DNA from: Alviniconcha marisindica
Lineage: Eukaryota > Mollusca > Gastropoda > Provannidae
Assembly: GCA_018857735.1 (NCBI GenBank)
Contig: JABMCL010002073.1
Span: 2,119,501 to 2,183,500 of the forward strand
Direction: 5' to 3'
DNA: 64,000 nt
Shown here: positions 1-13,714 of the stretch, piece by piece
Numbering within the stretch: position 1 is the stretch's first letter
Layout of the letters: each line of letters starts with the position of its first letter
Notes under the pieces: model-generated
The model's database searches: none
What the model saw: only the letters and a program-made list of their open reading frames with translations
Told to the model about the DNA's origin: nothing
Program-made: the position numbers and the translations under genes

Positions 1-1209
1 AGCTCCCCCTTCCATTAGTACCTCCGTTGCCGCTACACCGGTGTATGCTTGTACGCAGTGTGGCTTCACCACGCCCACCATGAGCACCCTGGTTGCCCAT
101 GCTGCTTCACACAACATTGGTGCAGGGGCCAACTCTAACAACACAAGTTCCATGGCAGTTAAAACTCCACTGCAGTCACAGCAGCATCAGGTAGGAATGG
201 TGCATATCAACATTGTTTTAGTCTAACTGTAGCTGAAAAGTACATGTAATAGTATTGTTGTCCAATGACTGTTCATGTGATGGTAATTCAGCTAAAGGCT
301 GTACTGAGTATTTAATTATAAGCTTAGATACATAGATTTTGATTCAGTCAATGGTGAATATAGTGTTTTCTTAATAAATAAGTGAAAAATTGTGTGACAA
401 ATACATGAGGTCCACACTGAACATTATAACACACTATTACTTAAAAACAACTGTTAGTGCCTGTTGGTGTCCTGATGCAAGTTACTGAATGTATCTCACT
501 TTTTTCAGCATGTTTTGCCCATGTTATTGTTAATGTAATGTCCCTTTTGTTTTTTGGTAGCTAGTGGACCATAGCCCTTTTTTCATCACAGAGCCGTCAT
601 CTGTCATCTGTGTTCATCTTCACATGTCCATAGGCATGATTTGACCTGATTTATGTTAAATTTGGGGGTAATATAATAGCAGGAATCATATTTTGTTTCA
701 GCTGTCCAAGGTGATCTGTTCTGAGTGCGGCCATGTGGCAGACAACACAGAAATGATGCGAGCTCACATGTGGACCCACATCGGCAATGCTGCTGCTGAG
801 GTAGTTATTACTATGGGATGGGCTTGGGTTGAGAGGCAAGATCCAGCAAGCGTAGGTTGCTTTACCCGTGGAGAGAGCAAGTGCCCACAGTCAGCATGTG
901 CAGTTGCATCACCCTAGCCCAAGTCCTTCTGTGCTTTAAAAGCAAATGTCTGCAGTTTGTGTGTTTTATTTGGATGCACTTTAAGTTATACTTGTTATAG
1001 ACATACCCTTTTTGTTTTAATACCCTTGATTTTATTTACTTTTTATTATTTTTGTTTTAGTAATGCATCAGCAGTGTGTTGGTGCTGAAGTTCTGAAGCG
1101 CAATAATCATGTGTTTTTGTATGTTTGTGAACAAATATTTAGGCAGTGAATTTAACACCATTCTGGGAGTGGACACCCAGATCACTCAAGAGTGGAGTGT
1201 TTGAAGCTA

Positions 1210-1262
<53 letters not shown>

Positions 1263-4200
1263 CTCCAGCCCAAAGACAAAATTGTACTGCCAGAGTCGCA
1301 GCAACAGAAGCTGCCAGGTGGTGCAGTGTCAGCCAGCACAGCCCAGGCTACACACAGCACCAGCCCTGCAGGATTGAAGACCTTGCCGGAGAATGCTGCT
1401 TTCAAGTGTACAGAGTGCAGCTACATCAGTCGGGATGCATCACAGTTTGTTAAGCATATGCTGGTCCACAAAACCCAGCACAACCAAGCACCCAAACCAC
1501 AGGTACTCACAGCATGGACTAGCTTTTTATGACCTGTGTTTCCTTATATATATATGTATATGAGTAGCCTCGTTCTCATGAGGGAAATTCTCAGCAGGGT
1601 ATAAGTTGTAATTATAAATGAAAATAATTTGGTTGATTGGTCAGCTCTTGGTTCATAGCTCCATTCTTCTGCTTGTTATACTTGGCAAAGTAAACTATTT
1701 GGATATTTCACGTGTGTCCAGCTGAAGTCTGTTTCACACATTGATTTAATAATCATTAGTAGATTTCCTCTGTGCCAGTAGGTGTATTTTTGATGTATAT
1801 ATATACTACAGCATTTAACTCTTTTCTTTTTTAATAGCTAAAATGGTGGCAGCAACAAGCAGACTTTTTTATGTTGCTAAAATTGTTAAGCTGTATTTTT
1901 TTATTTTTTTGGGGGGGGGGGGGGGGGGGTGTGTTTTCTGGTGTGAGGCTTCGTCCTGATCTCTTCTTTTGGGGGCGTGGGGTGGATATTTGCATAAGAC
2001 TAAGTGAAGGATTGGTTATGATTGGCTGCTATAAACAACTTTAGTAACATAAGTTAACCCGTTCTATTATAAAATAGTACTTAATGATAATGATAACAGT
2101 ATTTATACAGCACAAAATCTTTTCTGGAGAGACTATTCTAAATGCATACATGCACATACACAGGCACCAACAAACATGGGTATATTGACTATACACAGCT
2201 TAACTGACACCCAACTTAAACAGATAACAGAGACTTGAGACAGAGGAAGACAGCAATGTGGAGTAGAAAACATGGCAGGTCTATTTTTTGCAAAAAGAAG
2301 TGTCTTAAGGTTTGATTTGAAGGCGTCCAGAGATGGTTTCTGATGGAGAGGAAGGGGAAGGTCATTCCATGTAGAGAGGACAAAGTAAGTAAGTAACTTG
2401 GTGTTTTACACCCAGTCATCCAATACAGTTACATCAGGGCAAGATAGAAAAGGATCCTTGCCATTGACATGAGACATTGTTATTCTGTTTGTGTTTTACT
2501 TTGTTTAAACATTATTGTTGTAAATGTACATTCATTTTCAAGCATTTTATAGCCAAAGGTTGCAAGCTGTAACAGTTAAGAAAGAGGAAAAAGTGGGTAA
2601 ACAATCAGAAGGCTGACTGACTGGCATTAAACATTGCAGGCACAGAACACTCCTTCGAATCAAGGGACAGGTGGGATGCCTGTCACGGGAAGCCATGCTA
2701 ACGCTGCCAGCAAAACAGGCACCTCTTACAAAGTGAAACCTGTCACCACAGAGAACACCTGTCAGAACACAGAGTCCTCCCCCTTTGTGCATGATGCGTC
2801 AACTGGACGGTTTCGCTGTACAATCTGTGGCTACAGCTGCGAGTACCAGCGAACCATCAAAGCTCACATCTGGAAACACTCGGGTCATCATCAGGTGGAC
2901 TATCCCATCTTCCAGGTGTGCACCTCTTGTTGCTTGAAAAACGGACGTAAGATAATGGATTGCGTAAGCAGTTTAGAATTGAGGACTTGTAAAATTTTAT
3001 AGAACGCTGTGTCACATTCCTCCATTGAAATTCTGTACCTGTGGGGCCTGTTGAAGTACATACCCCCCCCCAACCCCCAACCTGCATTAATAACTTTTAA
3101 AAAAACTATAACCATCTGTGGCCAAGTAGATGAAAATGTTAGATTAAACATAGTAATAACACATTAAAATGAAGAGTTTAAAGGAAGTTATTCTGCATTA
3201 TATGTGTTTCTGGTTTACTTTTCGTTTAAGACTTTCATTGTTATATAGGATTTGTAAAAATGAAACTCTTAGAAATTAGCAGGTTTGCTATCAGGATATT
3301 TTTTCCCCCATTTCATTGAAGGTTAGAACTGGTCATTTTCAGCTTTTCCTCAAAGCTCTTACTGTTCTTTTATGCCTTTTCTTTTTTTAACTTACATTTT
3401 TTTCTTTTTTTGCAGCTCACTGCCCAAGTTTTTTCATTGAACATGAGCTCACCTTTGTGCTGTGCGATTCTGTGCAGAATGGCCCTCTATGAGTATGCAT
3501 GAAGATCCAATTCACCTTTGTAATGTGCGTTTCTGTGCAGACTGGCCCTCTATGTATGATGATCCAGTTCCAGCTCACTTTTATAATGTGTGTTTCTGTG
3601 CAGAATAGCCCTCTGTATGAAGATCCCGTTCCAGCTCACCTTTGTATTGTGCTTATCTGTGCAGAATGGCCCTCTGTATGAAGATCCCATTCCAGCTCAC
3701 CTTTGTATTGTGCTTATCAGTGCAGAATGGCCCTCTGTATAAAGATCCTGTTCCAGCTCACCTTTGTATTGTGCTTATCTGTGCAGAATGGCCCTCTGAG
3801 CATGTATGAAGATCCGGTTCCTGCCAGCCAACCAGCTACTCCAACTGGACAGATCAGCTCTGGTCAGCCAGCCACAGCAGTGACCAGTGTCCATGTGGAT
3901 GTCACCCTCTCTTCCCAGCTTGCAGGATCTCAGAACAGCCCTGCCAAAGCCTTCCTGCTCCTCCAGGAAATGAACTATCTCACACAAACCCATCCTCAAA
4001 TGCAGGATCAGCGCCCCTCAGCGTCAAGTTCATCACAGTGTCTGGGTCTCAGGTGCTTCATTCATCCGGCCCACTTCCCCCAGGCAACTTGAAGCTAATT
4101 CCAGTGCCGCCAGCCCCGGCCACCGCAGCAAAATCTCCACTGGTGTCTGATAATGCCAGCAAGCATGTGGTCCTGCAGGTCCAAGGTGCTCAGTTAGACT

Positions 4201-7200
4201 CCAGCAGTAAACCTGCCGATGGTTTGGTCTTGGTCAAAGAAGCAGGAGCTTCATCTGTAGTGAAGTCAGAAGCAAAAATGCCACATGTCAAGCATCTTGA
4301 TGCACCAGAGGATACAGATATGGCTGCATCGAAAAGAGAGCCTGGCTTCAAATATGTTGGGAAAATGGAGCTGAGGTCGAGACTTCGAGGTTCGGCTGTG
4401 GCACAGGCAGTTCAGGAAGCTGAGGATCAAACAGATGCAAGGGTAGGTGCAGGCAGAGCAGTGTCTCGTACTGAAGACCCTGGTGAACATTGTACTCCAG
4501 CTACCAGCACTTCTCAGATTTCCTATGCCAAGCATGTCTTGCCCATTTGTACTGCTGCTGACGTGCAGCAGAAAGGAATAGCGGTACCTGTGAACCCTCG
4601 GTCTGAGGTACCTGTACAGTCTGAGCCCAGTAAGAGTGGGCCTGATACTTCAGATGTCAAAGTGCCAGAGCCAGGCAGTGATGCCATTCAGGGCAGTGAG
4701 AACAATCTACCCAGCTCCAAACTGGACAGCAATACCACAGATCAGTTAATGTCTTCAACAAGTGACACTGATGATGCTGAAGACAAGTTGGAGTCTGTTG
4801 TGGGTGGTGGCTTCACAAAGCACACAGAAGACAGGGATAGCAGGAACAGTACCGCAGAAATCGCCTCGGAGACCAGCATTGCCTCCAGAGTCCAGAGCCG
4901 CAGGCATTCCAAAGGATCAGGGGCAGAACCAAGTGTTGTGGTGGAGACTGTTCACACCATCCCTACACACTCCACCCTTACTGGTATGCACAGTCAGCAG
5001 AGTAGTCCACGAGTATCCAGAAGCATCAACTCCAGCCCAGTTGCCGTTGACAACCAGGAGCAGCCTTCCCACACAGACAGCAAAACCAACAACGGAGAAG
5101 GGGAGACTTCTTCAAGAACACTTCACTCAAGCAAGGCAAGAGATCCTGGGGAAGAGAAGGGCGTTGAGGCTATGATATTGTCGGACAATGATAAAAGGGT
5201 GTCTGACACACAGCGCACAGAATCACCGTCAACAGAAGCAGACACTAATGCCAAGGACGTTAACCTGACCAGTACTCAGACTTTGCAGGATAGCGAATCG
5301 GCTGTCACCCTGCTTTCCTTGCTGAAGCGTGGTCCCAATGTGAACCCTGCTTGCCCACCAAAACCCTCTGAACTGATCCACACTGGAACGGCAATGAAGC
5401 AGGAGTCAGCCGAAGATTCTCCTAACAGATCTCCGAGCTCATCATCAGAGACAGATTCAGCTGCAAAAGAGACGTTTACAGATCTGATGTCAGAAGACTT
5501 AACCTCTGAAATGGAATCGACATCATCTGGGAAAACTCGAGCAGGGGGTGGTGGCATCTGCTCCACTCTGCTGGCCGTCATTGAGCAGTTACGAGAAAGG
5601 TTAGATCTGGTTAACTTTGTTCATGTGAGATTTGTTTTAGTGTTATTTTTGTATTTGATTTTAATAAATGCTGTTTCCAACTATGCCATTGCCAAAGCAT
5701 CAGATTACCATGGATTTAAAAATCTATTAAATTTGAAAATGACCTGCTCTTCATTCATAATCATATTAATAAGAACTGATACTAAGTGAAGACAGAAATA
5801 TTTTTTCATCCTCACCATTTAAAAGTTCTTTGATCCTCTTTATTACACTTACTATCTGATGTGATATGGTGATTTAAGGCCCTCTTCATGTTAATTTGCA
5901 TCATTACATCATGGCTTAACATGTGAATGTGACATAATTATACCACAGTAATCTAAAAAGATATTGTTTTGTTTTTTGGCCGATTAAGAAACTTTGGAAT
6001 GTGTGCACTGTGCAGATCTCGCTCCGAGAGTGATGCAGAGGATAAGTTAACGCAACCTCCAGCTAAGAAGCGCCAGGGGCGTCGACGTGGGCGACAAGAA
6101 TCTCAAGAGGAGGTGTTGGAGCTTGGCGACAGTGAGAACATAGAGCAGTTGTCAGCTGAAGATAGTGTCAGCTATCGCTGCAAGCTGTGTCATTACACTA
6201 GCCCACGTGTGCCACTCATTCGCATTCACATGCGTACGCACCGACAGAAGGTGTGTGTTGAGGCATGTTTTTTTGAGCTATCACATTCATCTCTGCTTAG
6301 ATTGTCCTTTAAGGTGACATATCAAGGTGATAATGTAGAGTAGTATGAAAAAGGAAAAACAGATGTAAAACGATATTGAGAAAGAATTTTGTGCAGGACT
6401 GGCACACTCATGATGTGCGATATGGTTCCCATTTGGCCATTTGCATGTATGTACGAAAATACACTAAAAATGATTTGAAAATGTGTCTGGCAATTTGTTA
6501 TGCTCTTCTGCATCATAGTTCTAGGAGCAGCATTCTATCCTTGGGGCATTTGTCTTTAAGTTTGGATCCAGTAAGTGTTTGATGATGACTTTGATAATGA
6601 CACCCATTTTTTCAGTACGTATGATAATGATGGCTTTTTAATCGTTTGCTTGGTAATATCAGGTTCTCGTCTATTATCCCCTTTTTTTAGGATCCCTTTG
6701 AGTGTTCCCTGTGCCCAATGGTGGCAGACTCCAGTGAGATGCTGCAGGAGCACATGATCCAGCACTGCAAGGTTCGGACCTATGCCTGCAAGTTCTGTCC
6801 CCAGTCCTTCAACCACAAGTCCACGCTGCGAGCTCACATGCGAGCTCACAATGACACTGATCCTTTTCTGTGCGACCTCTGTGAATTTGAGTCGGCCAGT
6901 CCACTGGAGTATCGAGCCCACATGCAGGTATGGAAGTGTGCTGGTGATCTGAAAGAAAATACATGGCAAGGGTTATACACCATGTGATTGTTTTCCTTCT
7001 GCAGAGATCCGATTCTTCATTGATCCAGGAGCTAGTCCAGAGTTTACATCAAATTAAATGTGCAGTTTTTGTGTACATTAATGTATTGCCTAATCTGATA
7101 AAATTGCACCAGTAAGAAAGTAAGTAAGCGGTTTTTAAATGCCTCCATCAACAGTGCAGGTGTTATTTGTATAAAAATCGTGTAATTATTTATGGTGTAC

Positions 7201-8333
7201 TAAAAGAAATTGTGCCATATGAATTTTTGCACAAGGAAACCAAATTCCTATGAAAGTAAATGATCTCGTACTCGCAGATGATAGAAATTAAAGGTTAAAT
7301 TTAAGAACAAAAATGGTTGTGACTGAAAAAAACGGAGACAGATATTCATACTGAACAGTACATTCAGAAAAAAACTGACATCATTTTGTCATATTTCTCC
7401 TTGTTCTGTGACAACAGATTTGCTCTGATCCATTTTCAGAAGCATGCCGGCAATGCCCTGCTGCGCTGCCCTCACTGCCCGGCTCTGGTGGCCTCACGGC
7501 AAGACCTGCAGGTTCACCTGGCTGGCAGCTGTCCTTCAGCGTCTCATGGCAGAGGAGCTGATCGAGATGGGGAGAAGGTGGATTCAGGCTCCGGTGAGGA
7601 GACGATCCTCGGGGAGAGCATTGTGTGTCCTCAGTGCGAGTTCACCGCAGCAGATATGACTCGGATGGAAGATCACATGGCGAGTCATGCGATCGTGTCC
7701 GGGGTCGGGATGGGGGTGACTGGGGAGGGCCCCCTGCGCTGCGCTCTCTGCGACTTCACGGCGGTGTCTTCGCGCAGTCTCAAGTCTCACATGAAGCGCC
7801 ACGCTAACGACCAGCGCTATGTGCAGCAGCCCTTGGAGCAGTACAAGTGTGCGCTGTGCGGCTACGTCTGCCACCACCTGCCCTCCCTCAAGTCCCACCT
7901 GTGGCGCCATGCCAGTGACCAGAACTACAGCTACCAGTTCACCAACGATGTCATCAACGCTGCCATCGACTATGACACCCGCTCCGATCCTCCCCCGCTG
8001 GACAAAACCGTTGCCATGGTGAGGAAAGAACCGGATGAACCAGAGCTGCTGGATAGGGTGCTGTCAGCTGAGCGCAGGATCGTGGAGGGTCAGATGAGCA
8101 GGGCGGGAGGCTCGAAACCAGTCTGCTGGGTCACCTTCCGGTGTTGCCAGTGTGGATTTGAAACCATCAACAAGGCCAAGCTCAACCTGCACATGCGCAC
8201 ACATGCTGACATCATCAACCGCACATTGAAGGTCAACCCTGGGTCAGCCTCAGAAGGGGAAGGTGTTGCCATTGCAACTGATCTCATGGATTCTGATGGC
8301 ATGAAGATCAAGATTGTCTATGGGCCTGTGTAG
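1..8333 (+). CDS. ZNF507: ZNF507-like C2H2 zinc-finger protein, 5' truncated by the window edge
   Basis: Spliced coding exons: 1-190, 702-800, 1269-1502, 2640-2915, 3787-5599, 6016-6250, 6691-6927, 7440-8333 (stop TAG 8331-8333). About 13 C2H2-type fingers are visible: one in each of the first four exons, one in 6016-6250, three in 6691-6927 (the third completed across the junction with 7440) and five in the last exon, of which the first ends in Cys (C2HC). The large exon 3787-5599 encodes a Ser/Thr/Pro-rich linker ending in LLAVIEQLRER, followed by RSRSESDAED after splicing. The ZNF507 assignment rests on remembered vertebrate motifs: LLAVI-x-LRER, YRC-LCHYTS, KSHLWRHASDQNY and the last finger FRCCQCGFE. 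ZNF507 is a nuclear, presumed DNA-binding regulator; targets here are unknown. The reading frame changes inside 3863-4037 (see findings), so that exon needs transcript support. Start codon lies left of the window. Confidence 0.85.
1211..1260 (+). repeat. (TG)25 microsatellite abutting a splice acceptor
   Basis: Twenty-five uninterrupted TG units are followed immediately by TTCTCCAG and the exon at 1269. The repeat occupies the place of the polypyrimidine tract of a ZNF507 intron. ORFs reading Cys-Val repeats through it are artefacts. Confidence 0.97.
1911..1929 (+). repeat. poly(G)19 tract
   Basis: Nineteen consecutive G in a ZNF507 intron (1503-2639). It is one of about nine G or C homopolymers of 12 nt or more in the window. 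Confidence 0.95.
2380..2480 (-). mobile_element. SINE-like 3' fragment with GTAA tail
   Basis: A gtaagtaagtaac run followed by ttggtgttttacac resembles the tail end of the complete element at 58235-58560 (gtaagtaagtaagtaa then catggtgcttaac). No tRNA-like head is seen here, so this would be a truncated, diverged copy in a ZNF507 intron. Assignment is by eye. Confidence 0.4.
3415..3830 (+). repeat. 61-63-bp tandem array containing the splice acceptor and first bases of a ZNF507 exon
   Basis: Six copies of a unit with pyrimidine-rich DNA, tgtgcag and the following aatggccctct. The AG ends fall at 3477, 3540, 3603, 3664, 3725 and 3786. The last is the acceptor chosen for the coding exon, because only it gives NGPLSMYEDPVPAS after the phase-0 junction DYPIFQ. 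The upstream copies keep acceptor-like sequence and the first 20-40 exon bases, so they are decoy or alternative acceptors. Since 61 is not a multiple of 3, moving between the last copies shifts the frame. Confidence 0.9.
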
Positions 8334-9679
8334 ATTGGCACTGTGTGTATCAACAAATATGTTCTGACGTACTAGGACTGTTTTGACCTGAATAGTACTT
8401 TGGCCCAAGTGAAAAAGCTTTAGCTAGATCAGTAGCTGTATCTTGACTTGGCAGTTTGTCTAGATTTGACACATATTCTTTTGTACGTCTGTTGATCTCC
8501 CAGAATATTTGCTGTGGGCGTGTCGAGATCACAAATGCTTTTAGGTGGTTCAGTACATACCTACAGACCCGTAGTAAAGAGGCTAAGTATATCTAGGTGT
8601 ATGAAAGACCATTTGGCAGGTCAGGAAATATTACTATTACTACCAGCATGAACACTGTGACAGGGCCTGAGCACTGTGAAAGGAACAGCCAAGAGCTGTA
8701 TGTTCTCTGTTGTGGATGGTTTTAAATTTGTCTGGCTGGACTAAAGTTCTGTTTTCTGTGAAGTTGTTTAGGCTCAGTCTTAAATTACTGATTCACTCTG
8801 CTTCAGCAGAACTTGATCTACTTACTTAGTTACGACCATTGTTACAAAAAACTTTTAAAATCTTATTCACAGAGTGATGTCTTCCTGTGCATGTAAAACC
8901 AAAACGGGGGGGGGGGGGAGTGAAGGAGTCTCTGTGACACCACTTAAACATAGAGCTGTTCTCAGCCTTCTGAAACCATGTTTTGTCTGATGAGTAGTGA
9001 AAATAAATGCAAAAAATTGAGAATCTGTTTCATAATTCCCCTTTGATTATAAAAATAAGTATAGCGAATGTACCAAAATAGATCTGATTTTCTCATTGTA
9101 CTGAATCTGTCAGCATGCACAAACTGCCCCAGGGAAAACAACAAAGGATCTGCTGTTAATGTGGCAGGTTATGGTGTGGCACACATCTAGCTACACTGAC
9201 TTCAAGAATACAATTATATGCCATTCACAGCTCCAGCTTAACAAGGTGATATAAAATCAGTAGAGTGTTTTCAAACAAGATCTTTTTCATTTTGATTTGT
9301 CTTAGTTGTTGGACAAGGTGCCTTTTGAGAAGGCTAGTCTATGGTATTAATCATAAAGTATTCTACGATTTCTGGATAACAGCTGTGAACTGGAAAGTGT
9401 GAAACCAAAAGTAATACGTTGCTTATTTTTCAATATTGTTATTGTCGCTGTCTTTATCGTTGTTTATTTTAGAGAGGCAGTTACTATGCAGCTGCTTAAA
9501 GAACAGCTTATATACTTCATTATGCAGTTGTCTGTATTCTTCAGGTCTAAGAGTCATAAGAGGTGGATGACTATAATGACAGGTGTGTGGACATGCAAAT
9601 AGAATTAGTTTTATTGTTGGTTTTGTAATTGTACATTTATTTTTTGTGTGTATTGACAGTGGACAGAACATTGTCCTAA

Positions 9680-9685
9680 AATAAA
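9680..9685 (+). terminator. Candidate polyadenylation signal AATAAA for ZNF507
   Basis: First canonical AATAAA on the + strand after the stop codon, about 1.35 kb downstream. T/GT-rich sequence follows. Other downstream signals could be used instead. Confidence 0.4.
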
Positions 9686-12600
9686 TTAATAATTTTGTGT
9701 TGTACGTATGCTTGCTTTTTTGATCTGAATGCCAAGTATAGACATTTCTTTTATCAGGTCCACATTTGAAGTCTGTTTTCAGTGATTTGATAACCAAAGC
9801 CAGTTCAGTGCTAGTACTTAACATAACAATTGGTGCAGAATGTCACATGCCTAACTTAGCTACAAATAACCATAATTTGTACAGGAATTTTTTTCTCAGC
9901 AAAATTAGACATGTCAAACCAGATTTATTTTGTTTTTATTACTAAAGCAAATCTTACACCCAAAGTAAGATGACAGGCAATGGTTATTTGGCCATTTTAA
10001 TGAATGTGAGTTTTGTAATTTGGAGTTATTCAACAGGGAAAAAATACCAGCTTTAACTAACAATGCTTGTGCTTTTATTTGTACAATGAGTTCTCTTTGT
10101 GTTTATAATATGTCTATAATTATTTTCTTGCCCTGGTAACATTCTTTGTCTTGTGCATGGTTAATATTTGCCCCCTTTGAATTTGATACTTATGGCTGAG
10201 CAGTTGATGCAGTCTTCCTGTGCAAATATTTCAGCATTTTTTAACAAGAAAATTTGCAGTGCACAACTGCCAGTCTTTTTATCAACTATACACAGGAAAG
10301 AGGAATTATTAATTGTTTTACATGTACAGTATACACTGTACATAAGTATATATTTATCTTGCCAGTCTGCTTGATGGAAGAATGAAAGTGTTATTTGAGT
10401 TGTGTAAACCATTTAGGCCAGGCCAGTGTTGTGAAGGTTTGGGCAGTTTTCTTTTAATGTCTCCAATGTTCCTTCCCCTTTGCGCCCTCCCCAGTTATTC
10501 AGACAAGAGCTTTGGGCATTGGTGGTTTATATTTATGTCTGTGGAGAAGTGTTGATTCGGTAACATGTACATGACTTTTAAAGTCTGGAATATTATGTTA
10601 ATTGTGTTGAAATGGGCATGAAAAATACCACCCACCTGTTTGGCATTCAGATGGCACAGTAGAAAATGGGGGGGGGGGGGGGGGGGACTGTGGATGTTCA
10701 TGTGCCTTGGTGGTGTATCTGCCTTGTCTCCATGATGTCTCTGTACATGTGCGTAATATCTTCAACAGGTTGGATGTGCATGATTGGATTGGGTAGGAAT
10801 GGCTTGAGACTGTATTATAGGGATTTTATGATTTTATATGTATGTGTGTGCTTTTAAAGAGTTATTGTTAGCTGGATAAAGTCCCCAAACTAACTGGCTT
10901 TTCTACGTACCTTTCCTATTTTGTACTATTTATTTTGTTTTGTTCCAGTGACCGGTCACAGAAGGGTTGCTGATTGATCAGTTGGTTCAGGCTGTAGTGT
11001 TACTGGTTTTCCTCTTACTTGATTAGGGAGTGTTCTGTTTCTGGCCTGTTATGGGATTTCTCATCTTATGTTAGGGTTTGGACTGAGTTTGTAGATCTGA
11101 CCTAGGTATAATTTTACCTACAGGAAAGGATTTAAAATGTGCATGTTTGTCCTAAAGTGCCCTTGTGTGGCTGACAGGATGTTAAAATCAAATTACTGTA
11201 TTCTTACAAGTCATTTTTGTTTGGGTTTTCACAGTCACCAAGAAATGCATTCAAATGATCCAGTTTGTCCACACAGACAAAAACAGGAAATAAAGAATTA
11301 TTGCAAATGACCACTGAAAACAAAGAACAAGTATAACTGCAAGCTGTGAAGACAAAGAATACCCTTCAACACTGTGGATAGTATAATCAAAAGTGCAGTG
11401 TCAATGAGATTCTGGTGGTAATGCTGGATGTATATTTAATGTTCCATAAATTATCTGATTTTGTTGACCTTTTTAAGGGCTGGAGGGATCTGTTCTAATA
11501 AATCTAAAAAACAGTATTTATCATAACAATACATAACCAAGAAATATACCCCCCCCCCCCCCCCCCCCCCCAACAGTAGAAATTATGGGGTGTGTATACA
11601 AGTAAAAGGCACACAAATAGTTTTGAATGTTGGCAACAGTGTAACAAATGGAGGGAACTTGCTTGTGACTGAATCCTGTCAGCAAGACGTGTGAATCAAT
11701 TTGTGAATAGTTGGTGTATTTGAATGTCACGCTTTGCCTTTACTTTGTCATAATTTCTGTCTTCCATACTATACATGCTATCTTTAATACAAACAACCAA
11801 CCAATGTCTGATCGTCAAGAATTAAAATTGTTGTGTGTTCATTCGTCAGCTCCAATTCACATGTACATATGTATGTCAAAATGTTTAGCGCTGTTACACA
11901 GTGTTAGCCTTTCTTCCTTCTGTCATTCTTTTCCTACTTCCATTTGGTGAAAATACAGCATATTGTTGAATAATGTATTGTGTGGTTTTTGCATGTGTAA
12001 GGAATCTCTTCTTCTTGTTCTTGATTTTGCTGTGGTTTTTGTTTGTTTTCAGATGTTTCTGGCAGATTTTGTTCAGTATTTATTGCATTAGCTTGTTCAA
12101 TTTGTTGTTGCATTATTTTATGAAATCATAAACTATTAGATTTTACTTGCTTTGTTGGTGTGACATTTTGCTTCGATGAAGTTTGATAACTTCATGCATT
12201 GCTGGTGTGCATTTGTGTGTGTTTCTGTATATATGCATATATAGTGTATGTGTTTACATTTATTTGAACTATTTGCTGGTTGATTGTATTTTCCTCCAGA
12301 AGTGCATTTTTGGTTTGACATAAAACACCATACTTAATTATACATTTTCTGTCTCTCTTCCCCTCATGTTTTTGTTTAACAGAGCAGGATTTAACACTGA
12401 AGCACAAAAGTCTTAAATGTCTGCTACTAGTGCTAGTCTCATGTCATACTTTTGTGTTGGAAAGGGATTCTTTCTCCTGGCGTCCACTTTATTCATTCAT
12501 TTTATTAATGACCTTTTAAATTATTGTTCCTGTAACCCACTGCAAACATGGGGAGCAGAGGGGGGTCATGCAGTGATGCAGGCCTGGGACAAGGGTGACA

Positions 12601-13714
12601 CCCATTCACATGTCTGTCTAGTATTTATTTCGCCCTGAACACTTACAGTTACATTTGTCCAGAACATAAAATGGGCAAAAGTTATATCTGTCCAGAGCAT
12701 GGAGTGAAGTGTATGTGTGATGCTCTTACATCATTACACTTCTTTTTTTAACGGTGCCCTCTGCGCAGCATAAAGTACCAGCTTCTTTTCCACCATGGTT
12801 TACATTTTTTTTAGTTGATACTATTCAGTCTACAGAAGCCCTCTATTCCATATTATATATATATATATATATATATGAAGGGAAAAATTGGACATGTTTA
12901 TCATAGTAAGTGAATTTTGTTTCACCCTGACACAATCTTCATGGTGGACGGGGCTTTCAAATGTCAAGCAACTAACAAGTACACTGAAGTTGTGTTTGAT
13001 ATTTTTCATACTGTTTTACCATTGCATAACCTAATGGTTGGCTAGGCCTTAACCATTAAGTATTAGCATAGTCACCACTGCAGGAACTCTTGTAATGGGA
13101 GGAGTTGACTGCTGTTAAACTTACTACAGAATGAGGCTCTTTTGATGTCATGCATGCAGACATTTGTGTGCTCAGTGCTCTAGCAGACCACCAAGTTCTT
13201 TGTTGCTTGGACATCTTAGTCAGTCCAAAGTATTTAAACTTCAAATGTCACATCAGGCCACATGCATCCCCTCCCCCCTCCCCATCCATATGTTCTTTGT
13301 TGCTTGGGGATCCAAATCAATCAAAATTATTTTAAAATCTTGAAGTATCACATGTTCCATTGCAAATAGGACTTTGGGGGGAAAAGAACTTGTTGAGAAC
13401 TCCTTTGTAGTGGGCTCTTGATGTCAACCATATTTTGTTTTATCAAACATCATTTGTCGGTCTGTGTTCATGTGTTAAGAAAGTAGGTGTTGACGATCCC
13501 AGTCAGAAACGGATACCAGGGTAAACTACATGTAGCTACAGTGCATTTTATATTCTGTGTTCCTGTACACTGTCATCCAAATTGTCACCCAGATATAACC
13601 GTCATGGTTGACTAGGCATTAAAAACCAATGATCTGTATATCATCCAAATGAAACGATACCTAGGCAAAAACAACATGACTGATTTTTCTTGCAGGTTTG
13701 GATATGATGTTGCT

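Noticed and set aside
5600..5789. Read-through C-terminus of the long ZNF507 ORF (hydrophobic, VRFVLVLFLYLIL)
   Set aside because: It is intron sequence after the donor at 5600; splicing to 6016 restores the expected RSRSESDAED continuation. The apparent membrane segment is a shadow of AT-rich DNA.
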